Assembly (NCBI RefSeq): GCF_034258515.1
Contig: NZ_CP139438.1
Span: 496,001-560,000 of the forward strand
Direction: 5' to 3'
Length of the DNA: 64,000 nucleotides
Origin: Pseudarthrobacter oxydans
Lineage (GTDB): Bacteria; Actinomycetota; Actinomycetes; Actinomycetales; Micrococcaceae
Below the pieces are notes generated by a model. The model searched no databases. It had not been told where the DNA came from and saw only the letters and a list, made by a program, of their open reading frames with translations. Both the position numbers and the translations under genes were made by a program. Positions 24,130-32,186 of the stretch are shown piece by piece (position 1 is the first letter of the stretch; every line of letters begins with the position of its first letter).

Positions 24130-24836
24130 CGGCGGAATGGTCCCTTCGTGAAACCGACCTGCGGATGTTGGCCGCCCCGCCGGCCCTGCCCGCGGCGCTG
24201 CCCGGATCCGGCTTTGTGGACCCGGTCAGCTCGGACATCGTGTTGACGCACCTGGACAACGTGATGCCGGCGCTGGATTCGCTGCGGAGCCAGTCCAGCC
24301 GCCTTGCCGCCTGGGGCGTGGAGCTGGCCCAGCGCCTGCTGCGCGGGCAGCGGCTGCTCGCAGCCGGAAACGGCGGTTCAGCGGCTGAAGCGCAACACCT
24401 GACTGCCGAGCTGGTGGGCAGGTTCGACGGCGAACGCGTCCCTTTCTCCGCGATCTCGCTGCATGCCGAATCCTCGGCAGTAACCGCGATCGCCAACGAC
24501 TACGGCTTCGACGACGTCTTCGCGCGGCAGGTGCGCGCGCACGGCCGGTCCGGTGACGTGCTCATGCTGCTGTCCACCAGCGGCAAGAGCGCCAACCTGC
24601 TGCGCGCGGCGGAAGTTGCCGCCCGGCTGAACATCACCACCTGGGCGCTGACCGGCGTCGGCCCCAATCCGCTGGCCGATGCCTGCGATGAAGCCGTGAT
24701 GGTCGACGCCCTCAACGCCAACGCCCAGGAAGGGCACCTGATCGCCCTGCATGCGATGTGCCGCGCCTTTGACCTGGAAGTGGGCCGGCGCAGCGGCGCC
24801 GATGCCGCCCTGTCACTGCGGGGAGGCCGGCCATGA
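24126..24836 (+). CDS. gmhA: D-sedoheptulose 7-phosphate isomerase
   Basis: A protein of 236 residues with a SIS fold. GmhA converts sedoheptulose 7-phosphate to D-glycero-D-manno-heptose 7-phosphate, the first step to ADP-heptose. Key motifs are AAGNGGSAAEAQHLTAELVG (phosphate loop and the metal/catalytic His and Glu, about 79-98), LLSTSGKSANLL and the C-terminal QEGHLIALHAMCRAFD. GTG 24126 overlaps the previous stop (GTGA). An extra N-terminus of about 45 residues precedes the typical start of the family. The stop overlaps the hldE ATG (ATGA). Confidence 0.93.
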   Translation: MTAEWSLRETDLRMLAAPPALPAALPGSGFVDPVSSDIVLTHLDNVMPALDSLRSQSSRLAAWGVELAQRLLRGQRLLAAGNGGSAAEAQHLTAELVGRFDGERVPFSAISLHAESSAVTAIANDYGFDDVFARQVRAHGRSGDVLMLLSTSGKSANLLRAAEVAARLNITTWALTGVGPNPLADACDEAVMVDALNANAQEGHLIALHAMCRAFDLEVGRRSGADAALSLRGGRP

Positions 24837-26347
24837 GGATCGTCGTGGTGGGCGACGTCATGCTGGACGTGGACCTGTCCGGCGACGCCACCCGGCTCAG
24901 CCCCGATGCGCCCGTTCCCGTAGTGGACGTTTCCGGCGTGAAGCGGCGTGCCGGCGGTGCGGGCCTGGTGGCGCGGATGCTCGCCCAGGACGGCTGGCCC
25001 GTGACGCTGGTGACGGTCCTGGGCGATGACGACGCCGGCCGACAGCTGGAATCGCACCTCACCGGAGTGCGGCTCGTTTCCGGTCCCAGCGGTTATGCCT
25101 CGCCGGTCAAGACCCGGGTCAGGGCAGGATCGCACCCGGTGGTCCGCTTCGACCAGGGCTGCGGGGAGGTCCCCATCCCGGACGCCAGCCCGGCCATGCT
25201 CCGCGCCGTCGAGATGGCCGGCGCGATTGTCGTGGCCGACTACGGCAGGGGCCTGGCGGCAAATCCGCAGCTCCGCGACCTCCTGGCCCGGCTGGCCGGC
25301 ACCATCCCCATCATCTGGGATCCGCATCCCGCCGGCCCGGATCCCGTGCCGGGCGTCGCCGTGGTGACCCCCAACCTCGCAGAGGCGAGCAAAGCGGCCC
25401 AGGCATTGGCGGGGGAACGCCGGCAGGCCCCGGTGCCCGGCGGCCCTCGCCGGGATGTCCACGGGCTGGAAGGGCATTCGCCGGACAGCCGGCCGGAGGA
25501 CCCGGCTGTCCGGGCCGGAAGGATCCTATTGGAGCACTGGCAAAGCCGCGCCGTCCTGGTGACCAAGGGCGAACACGGCGCGGTGCTGCTGCGGGCAGGC
25601 GGTAATTCCCCGGATCCCGTGCCGGCGCCCCGGGTGGAAGCGGGCGATCCCTGCGGTGCGGGCGACCGGCTCGCGGCCAGCCTGGCCGTGCACCTCCTGG
25701 CGGGCAGGGACCTCGGGGAGGCCGCCAGGCTCGCAGTCCATGATGCCGCCGACTTCCTGGCCAACGGGGGAGTGTCCGCCTTGCCGGACCCCGGCTCCCG
25801 CCCCGACGCCGACGCCGCTTCCGAGGCCGGCTCCGACGCCCCGATTGCGGCACCGCTGAGGCCCCCGACCCCTGTGGGCGGCAAGCGGCGGATCAGCGAA
25901 CCGCTCCTGCTGGCCCGGGTGATGCGGGACAACGGCGGCAAGGTAGTGGCGACCGGCGGCTGCTTCGACCTCCTGCACGCAGGCCATGTCAGGTCCCTTG
26001 CGGCCGCGCGCGAACTGGGGGACTGCCTGATCGTCTGCCTCAACTCCGATGATTCGGTGCGCCGGCTCAAGGGCCCGGACCGGCCCATCATCGGCCAACA
26101 GGACAGGGCCGAGCTGCTGCTGGCCATGGAATGCGTGGACGCCGTGATGATCTTCGATGAAGACACCCCGGAAGCGGCCCTGGAGCGCCTTCGCCCCGAC
26201 ATCTGGGTCAAGGGCGGCGACTACAAGGGCGCCCGCCTCCCGGAGGCCGACCTCGTGGAGAAGTGGGGCGGGCGCTGCCTAACCGTTCCCTACCACCCCG
26301 CCCGTTCCACCACCGGACTGGCCCACGCCCTCGCCAAGGTGAGCTGA
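24833..26347 (+). CDS. hldE: Bifunctional heptose 7-phosphate kinase / heptose 1-phosphate adenylyltransferase, copy 1
   Basis: A protein of 504 residues. The N-terminal PfkB-type kinase domain starts VVGDVMLDVDLSGDATRLSP and has the catalytic GAGD in EAGDPCGAGDRLAA. The C-terminal nucleotidyltransferase domain has TGGCFDLLHAGHVRSLAAAR (HxGH motif) and the closing ARSTTGLAHAL (STT motif). Both activities look intact. It is diverged: the usual PGGAANVA loop is RRAGGAGLVARM, and Pro/Asp-rich inserts lie at about 195-225 and in the linker (about 320-350). It directly follows gmhA with an ATGA overlap. A second, more canonical copy lies at 28587. Confidence 0.93.
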   Translation: MRIVVVGDVMLDVDLSGDATRLSPDAPVPVVDVSGVKRRAGGAGLVARMLAQDGWPVTLVTVLGDDDAGRQLESHLTGVRLVSGPSGYASPVKTRVRAGSHPVVRFDQGCGEVPIPDASPAMLRAVEMAGAIVVADYGRGLAANPQLRDLLARLAGTIPIIWDPHPAGPDPVPGVAVVTPNLAEASKAAQALAGERRQAPVPGGPRRDVHGLEGHSPDSRPEDPAVRAGRILLEHWQSRAVLVTKGEHGAVLLRAGGNSPDPVPAPRVEAGDPCGAGDRLAASLAVHLLAGRDLGEAARLAVHDAADFLANGGVSALPDPGSRPDADAASEAGSDAPIAAPLRPPTPVGGKRRISEPLLLARVMRDNGGKVVATGGCFDLLHAGHVRSLAAARELGDCLIVCLNSDDSVRRLKGPDRPIIGQQDRAELLLAMECVDAVMIFDEDTPEAALERLRPDIWVKGGDYKGARLPEADLVEKWGGRCLTVPYHPARSTTGLAHALAKVS

Positions 26348-26404
26348 CCGGCCGCCGGCCGCCCACCCGCCCCAAAGTTTGTATTCCCCAGTGAAAGGAA
26401 CACC

Positions 26405-27121
26405 ATGACTGCAGAAGTGAATGTGACTGCCCCGAACACCCCCGGCCGCGTGCTCGTAACGGGAGGTGCCTCCGGACTGGGGGCCGCCGTCGTCGACGCC
26501 GTCCTCAAGGCGGGCGGCACGCCCGTGGTGCTGGACCGGGACATCAGCAACGTCTCCGGCGTGAAGGCCTTTGAAGTGGACGTCGCGGACCGTGCGGCCG
26601 TGGAAGCCGCCGTCAAGGAAGCCGCCGAATCGCTGGGGGGACTGGAAGCCGTAGTCACCGCAGCCGGCATCGACCGCTGCGGCAAGCTGGCCGACGTCGA
26701 AGCCACCGAGTGGGAGAAGGTGATCGGCGTCAACCTGATGGGCACGGTGTCCGTCGTCCGGGCTGCGCTGCCCTACCTCAAGGCGACCCACGGCCGGGTG
26801 GTGACCGTTGCCTCCACCCTGGGCAAGCGCGCGGTGGCCGATGCGACGGCCTACTGCGCCTCGAAGTTCGGCGTGGTGGGCTTCAGCCACGCGCTCGCTG
26901 CCGAGACCGGCGGAGAGATTGGCGTGACCACCATGATCCCCGGCGGCATGAAGACGCGCTTCTTTGATGACCGCACCGAGCAGTACAAGCCCCAGGACGA
27001 TTCCCGCCTCAACGACCCCGCCAATACGGCGCAGGCCATTCTGTTCGCGCTGAACCAGCCCACGGGCTGCGAGGTCCGCGAAATGCTGGTCTGCCACGAG
27101 GAAGAGGGCTCCTGGCCCTAA
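26405..27121 (+). CDS. Short-chain dehydrogenase/reductase
   Basis: A protein of 238 residues, a classical SDR. The cofactor loop is LVTGGASGLGAAVVDAV, with AAGID in place of the NAG motif, a serine in VVTVASTLGKRAV and the active-site Y-x-x-x-K in AYCASKFG. The ribosome site AAAGGA precedes the ATG. The natural substrate is unknown; placed between two hldE genes and next to an aldehyde dehydrogenase, it may oxidise or reduce a heptose-derived or glycan-modifying intermediate (inference). It is not an HldD-type extended epimerase: too short and lacking that family's layout. Confidence 0.88.
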   Translation: MTAEVNVTAPNTPGRVLVTGGASGLGAAVVDAVLKAGGTPVVLDRDISNVSGVKAFEVDVADRAAVEAAVKEAAESLGGLEAVVTAAGIDRCGKLADVEATEWEKVIGVNLMGTVSVVRAALPYLKATHGRVVTVASTLGKRAVADATAYCASKFGVVGFSHALAAETGGEIGVTTMIPGGMKTRFFDDRTEQYKPQDDSRLNDPANTAQAILFALNQPTGCEVREMLVCHEEEGSWP

Positions 27122-27162
27122 AGGCAACAGACCACAAGACCGGAAACGACGGGAGGGACACC

Positions 27163-28590
27163 ATGCCTACCACTGCCATCGAAACAACAACGGACCAAAA
27201 ATCAGCCGCGCCGGCCGGAATCACCATCCGCAACCCGCGCACCGGCGAGGTCCTCTGGACCGTGCCCGAGGCCGAACCGGACGCCGTGGCCCGGGCGGTG
27301 GAGGTCGCCCGCAGCGCTTCGCCGGACTGGGCTTCCACTGCCCCGGCTGAGCGGGGGGCCGCGCTCAAGGCGGCAGCACGCGCGCTCGAGGCTGCCGCCC
27401 GGGAACTGGCTGGACTGAATGCCAGCGAAACGGGCCGGCCGGTGGACGAGTCGCTGGCGGGGATCGCTGCCGGAGTTTCCACCCTGGAGCAGTATGCCGA
27501 ACTCGGTCCGGTCCACCGCGGACTCAGCCTTCGCGGCAATGCACTGGCCTCGGATTACACGGTGGCGGAGCCGCGGGGAGTGGCAGCGCTCCTCACGCCG
27601 TGGAATGATCCCGTGGCCGTGGCGTGCGGCCTGATCGGCGCGGCGCTGGTCACCGGCAACACAGTGATCCACAAACCGAGCGAACGCTGCCCGCGGCTCG
27701 GCGAAGCCCTGGGGGAGGTCCTGGCGCCGGCGTTCCCGCCGGGTGCCTTCCAGACAATTTCGGGCGGGGCAGGCGTTGGCGCGCTTCTGGCACAGGCGGA
27801 AGTGGACGTCATCGCGCACGTGGGCTCCAGCGCCGCCGGTGCCCGCATTGCCACGGCCGGAGCCCTGACCGGCGCGCATGTCATCCGGGAAAACGGGGGG
27901 AACGATCCCCTGCTGGTGGACCGCGACGTCGATCCTGTGTGGGCGGCGGAGCAGGCGGCAATCGGTGCCTTCAGCAACAGCGGCCAGATCTGCGTGGCGG
28001 TTGAACGGATCTACGTCCACGAGGACATCGCCACCGAGTTTTGTGCCGCCCTGGAGGCGGAGGCAGCACTCCGCAACGGCAACAGCACGGTGGCCCCGCT
28101 GGTGGACGGGCGGATGCGGGACGCCGTCCACGCCCACGTGGCCGACGCGCTGCAGCAGGGCGCCCACGCTGTGGAGGGCGGCGCCCTTCCGGACGGTCCG
28201 GGCTCCTTCTACCCAGCCACGGTGCTGACCGGATGCACCGAGGCGATGGAGGTCATGAGGGAAGAAACGTTCGGGCCGGTTGCCCCGGTGCAGGTGGTGG
28301 AAACGTTCGACGACGGCCTGCGGCTCGCGTGCAGCGGCAGGTATGGACTCGCTGCCACGGTCCTGTCCGGCAATATCGCCCACATCCAGCAGGCGGTGGC
28401 CGCCCTTCCCGTGGGCACCGTCAAGATCAACGAGGTGTTCGGCGGTGCCCCCGGCGGCGCGGCCCAGCCCCGCGGCATCAGCGGCGCCGGTTTCGGCTAC
28501 GGCCCGGAACTGCTGGATGAATTCAGCCGGGTGAAAGTAGTGCACATAGCAGCGCCGCCGGCCGCGGACCCCCGCAAGGACCGGTCGTGA
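27163..28590 (+). CDS. Aldehyde dehydrogenase family protein
   Basis: A protein of 475 residues, NAD(P)-dependent. The catalytic cysteine is C277 in SGQICVAVERI and the general base is E243 in IRENGGNDPLLV. The cofactor region AHVGSSAAGARIA and the proton-relay TPWNDPVAVACG are present. The usual LELGGKNP is altered to IRENGGNDP, placing it in a side branch. ATG 27163 follows GGGAGGGACACC. It overlaps the second hldE by ATGA. With the adjacent SDR it could oxidise a sugar alcohol or aldehyde to an acid; the substrate is not established. Confidence 0.9.
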   Translation: MPTTAIETTTDQKSAAPAGITIRNPRTGEVLWTVPEAEPDAVARAVEVARSASPDWASTAPAERGAALKAAARALEAAARELAGLNASETGRPVDESLAGIAAGVSTLEQYAELGPVHRGLSLRGNALASDYTVAEPRGVAALLTPWNDPVAVACGLIGAALVTGNTVIHKPSERCPRLGEALGEVLAPAFPPGAFQTISGGAGVGALLAQAEVDVIAHVGSSAAGARIATAGALTGAHVIRENGGNDPLLVDRDVDPVWAAEQAAIGAFSNSGQICVAVERIYVHEDIATEFCAALEAEAALRNGNSTVAPLVDGRMRDAVHAHVADALQQGAHAVEGGALPDGPGSFYPATVLTGCTEAMEVMREETFGPVAPVQVVETFDDGLRLACSGRYGLAATVLSGNIAHIQQAVAALPVGTVKINEVFGGAPGGAAQPRGISGAGFGYGPELLDEFSRVKVVHIAAPPAADPRKDRS

Positions 28591-30125
28591 GCACGTTGCC
28601 GGAAGCCGGGGACCTCTCGCAGCAGCGGGCACTCGCCGAGTGGCTTCCCGGTCGGCTGGCGGCGGAAAAGCCGGCCATCCTGGTGATTGGTGACGTGATG
28701 CTGGACGGCTGGTGGAGCGGCAGCATCGAGCGGCTGTGCCGTGAGGCACCCGCACCGGTCGTGGACATCCAGTCCCGCGAGTCAGTGCCCGGCGGGGCGG
28801 CCAACACTGCAATGAACCTGGCCGCCCTCGGGGCGAGGGTGTCCGTTGCCGGCATCATCGGAACGGACGACGCCGGCGCGGACCTCCGGAACCAGCTGGT
28901 GGCGGCGGGGATCGACGTCACCTACCTGCTGGACCACCCGGACATGGTCACCACCACCAAGATCCGGATCAGCAGCGGCGGCCAGGTGATGCTGCGCATC
29001 GACGACGCGGCCAAGTCCGTGCCCGTCGAAGCGCTGGCGGAGCTGGCCGCGTCGGTGCGGGCCGCCGTCGAGCACCAGGACTCGGTGTTGGTCTGCGATT
29101 ACGGCACCGGCGTCCTGGCGGACCCTGTCCGCCGTGGCCTGGAAGAGGCCCTGGCGGGCAAAGGGCGCGGGGATGGCGAAGGGCGCCCCATGCTGGTGGT
29201 TGATTCGCACGATCCCCGACCCTGGGCGCCGCTCCGTCCGGACCTGGTGACGCCCAACGCGCAGGAAACGGCGCGGATGCTGGACGTGCGGCTGCCCGAG
29301 GGGCAGGACAGGGTGGCCGAGGTGGGCAGGCACGCGGATGAGCTGCTGCAGGCTACGGGCGCAAGGGCGGTGGTGGTCACGCTGGACCGTGACGGCACCG
29401 TCCTGCTAAGGCCCGACGGCGTCACGCACCGGACGTGGGCCCGTCCGGCGGCGGAGAAGCAGGCGTCGGGAGCCGGCGACACTTTTGTGGCCGCCCTGAC
29501 CCTGGCCCGCTCAGCGGGCCTGCCGTTGACGGCGGGCCTGGACCTCGCGCAGTCCGCTGCGGACGTGGTGGTGCACCAGCCAGGCACGTCGGTCTGCAGC
29601 ACGGCACAGCTCAGCCGCTACCTGAAGGCATTCGCGGACACCGCCCTGGGTGCGGATGAACTGGAACGGCAGCTGGAACTGCACCGGGCCGAGGGCCAGC
29701 GGATCGTGCTGACCAACGGCTGCTTCGATGTGCTGCACAGCGGCCACACCCGGTACCTCAACCAGGCCAAGCAGCTGGGCGACATCCTGGTGGTGGCGCT
29801 CAACAGTGACGGCTCCGTCCGGCGGCTCAAGGGCGCGGGACGGCCCATCAACGGGGTGGCGGACCGGGCTGCCGTGGTGGCGGCCTTGAGCTGCGTGGAC
29901 TACGTGACCGTCTTCGATACCCCCACCGCGGCCCCGCTGATCCGGCAGCTCCGGCCCGAGGTGTACGCCAAGGGCGGGGACTACACCCCGGAGATGCTGG
30001 CCGAAACCCCGGCCGTGGAGGAGTACGGGGGCCGGGTTGCCATCCTGGATTACGTGGCGGAGCGCTCCACCACTGCCGTGGTGAACCGGATCCGCGAAGG
30101 TGAAGGGGCCGTGCAGACCAACTAG
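28587..30125 (+). CDS. hldE: Bifunctional heptose 7-phosphate kinase / heptose 1-phosphate adenylyltransferase, copy 2
   Basis: A protein of 512 residues and the more canonical of two HldE proteins. The kinase domain has VIGDVMLDGWWSGSIERLCR, the PGGAANTAMNLAALGA loop and catalytic ASGAGDTFVAAL. The adenylyltransferase domain has TNGCFDVLHSGHTRYLNQAK and a closing RSTTAVVNRI. The middle DSHDPRPWAPLRPDLVTPN is also standard. Together with gmhA and gmhB this suffices for ADP-D-glycero-beta-D-manno-heptose. Why a second, complete copy is kept is unclear; different anomers, different nucleotides or different sugars are possible. Confidence 0.94.
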   Translation: MSTLPEAGDLSQQRALAEWLPGRLAAEKPAILVIGDVMLDGWWSGSIERLCREAPAPVVDIQSRESVPGGAANTAMNLAALGARVSVAGIIGTDDAGADLRNQLVAAGIDVTYLLDHPDMVTTTKIRISSGGQVMLRIDDAAKSVPVEALAELAASVRAAVEHQDSVLVCDYGTGVLADPVRRGLEEALAGKGRGDGEGRPMLVVDSHDPRPWAPLRPDLVTPNAQETARMLDVRLPEGQDRVAEVGRHADELLQATGARAVVVTLDRDGTVLLRPDGVTHRTWARPAAEKQASGAGDTFVAALTLARSAGLPLTAGLDLAQSAADVVVHQPGTSVCSTAQLSRYLKAFADTALGADELERQLELHRAEGQRIVLTNGCFDVLHSGHTRYLNQAKQLGDILVVALNSDGSVRRLKGAGRPINGVADRAAVVAALSCVDYVTVFDTPTAAPLIRQLRPEVYAKGGDYTPEMLAETPAVEEYGGRVAILDYVAERSTTAVVNRIREGEGAVQTN

Positions 30126-30172
30126 GGTTGGAGGTTCGAACTGGTTGGTCGGACTGAAGCGGGGCACGGGTA

Positions 30173-31108
30173 ATGGCGAAACGCGGAAAACCGGGGGGCC
30201 GCGGCAGCCGTCCGGCGGCGGGCGTGGTGGAAGTGCCGAAGGGGACCCGTCCGAACGGTCCGGTGGAGGGTGTCTACTACATCGACACCGGGGACTGCGA
30301 GCTGATCGCGGACCAGGACAACTCCACCGGCTGGCTCCTGAAGATCAACGGCGTCATGAGCTCGCACATCGACCTGGCGGACCCGCTGTTCCTGGACTTC
30401 GAGTACATGCGCTGGATGGCCGCGCTGATCGAGTCCCGCTGGCCGCCGTCGGGCGCTTCCTCCGGTGGCGTGCAGAAACGTGAGGCCCCAAAGCTGCGCG
30501 GCCTGCACCTGGGCGGCGGCGCCTGCTCGCTGGCCCGCTATTTCCATGCCGTCTACCCGGACGCCCGGCAGGTGGTGGTGGAGCTGGACGGCAAGCTGGC
30601 CGGGTACGTGCGCGGCTGGTTCGACCTGCCCAAGGCGCCGCTGCTGCGGATCCGCGTTGGGGAGGCCCGGGAAGTCACCGAAACCTTGACGGCGGATACG
30701 CGCGACTTCATCATCCGGGATGTTTTCGCCGGGGCCGTGACCCCGCGCCCGCTGACCACTGCCGAGTTCAACCAGCACATCAAGCGCGTCCTGGCGCCCG
30801 GCGGGCTGTATGTGGTGAACTCCGGCGACGCCCCGGACCTGAAAAACGCCCGGGAGGATGCCGCCACCATCGCGGCCTCCTTCAAGCACACCGTCATCAT
30901 CGCGGACCCGGCCATGCTCAAGGGCCGGCGCTACGGCAACATGGTGATGGCCGGCAGCGATACACCGTTCGGCGACGATCCGAAGCTGGCCCGGCGGCTC
31001 CTGGGCGGTGCCGTCCCGGCGCACCTGTGGGACGACGCGCAGGTCAGGGCCTTCGCGGCCGGAGCCCCGGTCCGCCACGACCCGCCCGCCCCGTCCATTG
31101 CTCCGTAG
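30173..31108 (+). CDS. Spermidine synthase-like (fused methyltransferase-fold) protein
   Basis: A protein of 311 residues with the aminopropyltransferase/methyltransferase fold. After a basic N-terminus it has LRGLHLGGGACSLARYF (glycine-rich nucleotide loop, about 106-122), VVVELDGKLAGYVR (acidic strand end) and a D in DFIIRDVFAGAVTP, as in spermidine-synthase-like proteins. The polyamine-specific residues are not clearly present, so the reaction may differ. It follows hldE by 47 bases and may belong to the same transcript or be independent. Its last codons (SIAP) lie inside a long palindrome. Confidence 0.82.
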   Translation: MAKRGKPGGRGSRPAAGVVEVPKGTRPNGPVEGVYYIDTGDCELIADQDNSTGWLLKINGVMSSHIDLADPLFLDFEYMRWMAALIESRWPPSGASSGGVQKREAPKLRGLHLGGGACSLARYFHAVYPDARQVVVELDGKLAGYVRGWFDLPKAPLLRIRVGEAREVTETLTADTRDFIIRDVFAGAVTPRPLTTAEFNQHIKRVLAPGGLYVVNSGDAPDLKNAREDAATIAASFKHTVIIADPAMLKGRRYGNMVMAGSDTPFGDDPKLARRLLGGAVPAHLWDDAQVRAFAAGAPVRHDPPAPSIAP

Positions 31109-31151
31109 CTGCCGTTTTGAGGCCTGAAAACGGCAGTTACGGAGCAATGGA
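31094..31151. repeat. 58-base palindromic element, copy A (core ATTGCTCCGTA)
   Basis: Two 25-base arms (31094-31118 and 31127-31151) pair with one G-U-compatible mismatch around an eight-base loop. It bridges convergent genes: the last codons of both are inside the arms, so both proteins end in Ser-Ile-Ala-Pro. It can act as a bidirectional terminator. A related element with the same ATTGCTCCGTA-CTG-CGT core lies at 42137-42196. Confidence 0.85.
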
Positions 31152-32054
31152 GGAGGGTTTGCCCCGGCCCAGCAGCTTCTCCCGGTGCGCGGCCACCTGT
31201 TCGCGGAGCGCCTGGACTACTGCCGCCACCGCAGGCCTGCGCAGCGAGTCCGGCCGAAGCACCATCCAGTAGGGGAGCAGTTCGGCGATTTCGGTGGGCA
31301 GCAGGCGGACCAGGTCGTCGTGGAGGTCGCCCATGAAGCAGGGCAGGAAGCCGATCCCCGCTCCGGCCCGGGTTGCCTCCACGTGGACAAAGACGTTGGT
31401 GGACGTCACGCCGTCGCGCATCCCGGGCACCAGCCGGCGCGGCGCGTCGAGGTCGTCCACCTGCAGCATCGAATCCACGAAATAGACCAGCGGGTGCTCG
31501 TTGAGTTCGGCCACGCTGGCCGGGGTTCCGTGCTCGGCGAGGTAGGCCCGCGAGGCGTACATCCCCAGCATGTACTCGCCCAGCCGCACCGCTTCGGCCC
31601 GGTGCACCTGCGGTTCGCCGACCACTACTTCAATGTCCAGCCCCGAGCGCTGCTGCAGCGCCCGCCTGGTCATGGTCACCACCTCTACACACAGCCCCGG
31701 GTGGTTCCGCCGCAGCCGCGCCACGGCAGGAGCAGCGATGTAGGCGCTGAACCCGTCCGTCGCGGTCATGCGTACGACGCCGGTAATAGGGTCCGGTTCC
31801 TTGCCGGCAGGTCCCAGCGAACCCATCGCCGCCTCCACCTGTTCAGCTACCTGCACCGCCCGGGTGCCCAGGTCGGTCAGTTCCCAGCCGCCCGCTGCCC
31901 GTGCCAGCACCCTGCCGCCCAGCGACTTCTCCAAAGCGGCTATCCGGCGGGACACGGTGGTGTGGTTCAGTCCCAAGGATTGTGCCGCCGTCGTGAATTT
32001 CGCTGACCGTGAGACGGCCAGCAGGACCAGCAAGTCGTCCGGATTAGTTTCCAT
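31137..32054 (-). CDS. LysR family transcriptional regulator
   Basis: A protein of 305 residues from ATG 32054 (METNPDDLLVLL). It has an N-terminal winged helix (AVSRSAKFTTAAQSLGLNHT, then TVSRRIAALEKSLG, about 9-42) and a periplasmic-binding-like effector domain. It is divergent from the MHS transporter gene (32187) with 132 bases between, the usual LysR arrangement, so it probably controls that transporter and the SDR behind it. The effector is likely the transported organic acid or a breakdown product (inference). Confidence 0.93.
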   Translation of the reverse strand: METNPDDLLVLLAVSRSAKFTTAAQSLGLNHTTVSRRIAALEKSLGGRVLARAAGGWELTDLGTRAVQVAEQVEAAMGSLGPAGKEPDPITGVVRMTATDGFSAYIAAPAVARLRRNHPGLCVEVVTMTRRALQQRSGLDIEVVVGEPQVHRAEAVRLGEYMLGMYASRAYLAEHGTPASVAELNEHPLVYFVDSMLQVDDLDAPRRLVPGMRDGVTSTNVFVHVEATRAGAGIGFLPCFMGDLHDDLVRLLPTEIAELLPYWMVLRPDSLRRPAVAAVVQALREQVAAHREKLLGRGKPSSIAP

Positions 32055-32186
32055 ATCTGCAATTCTGCACACAAAGGGTGCCTGTTTGGCCATTGAATCG
32101 GAAAGTTTCTGCGGCGATACTCATCTGAGCCCATTGAGTGCTGTGGATCACAGCGCGTGTCGACGTGGACACTAAGGAGAAAACAT

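Noticed and set aside
26405..27121. SDR gene as the ADP-heptose epimerase HldD
   Set aside because: HldD is an extended SDR of about 310 residues; this is a 238-residue classical SDR with a YCASK active site.
30126..30172. GGTTCGAAC, resembling a tRNA T-loop, after the second hldE
   Set aside because: The gap is only 47 bases, and no acceptor or anticodon stem can be formed.
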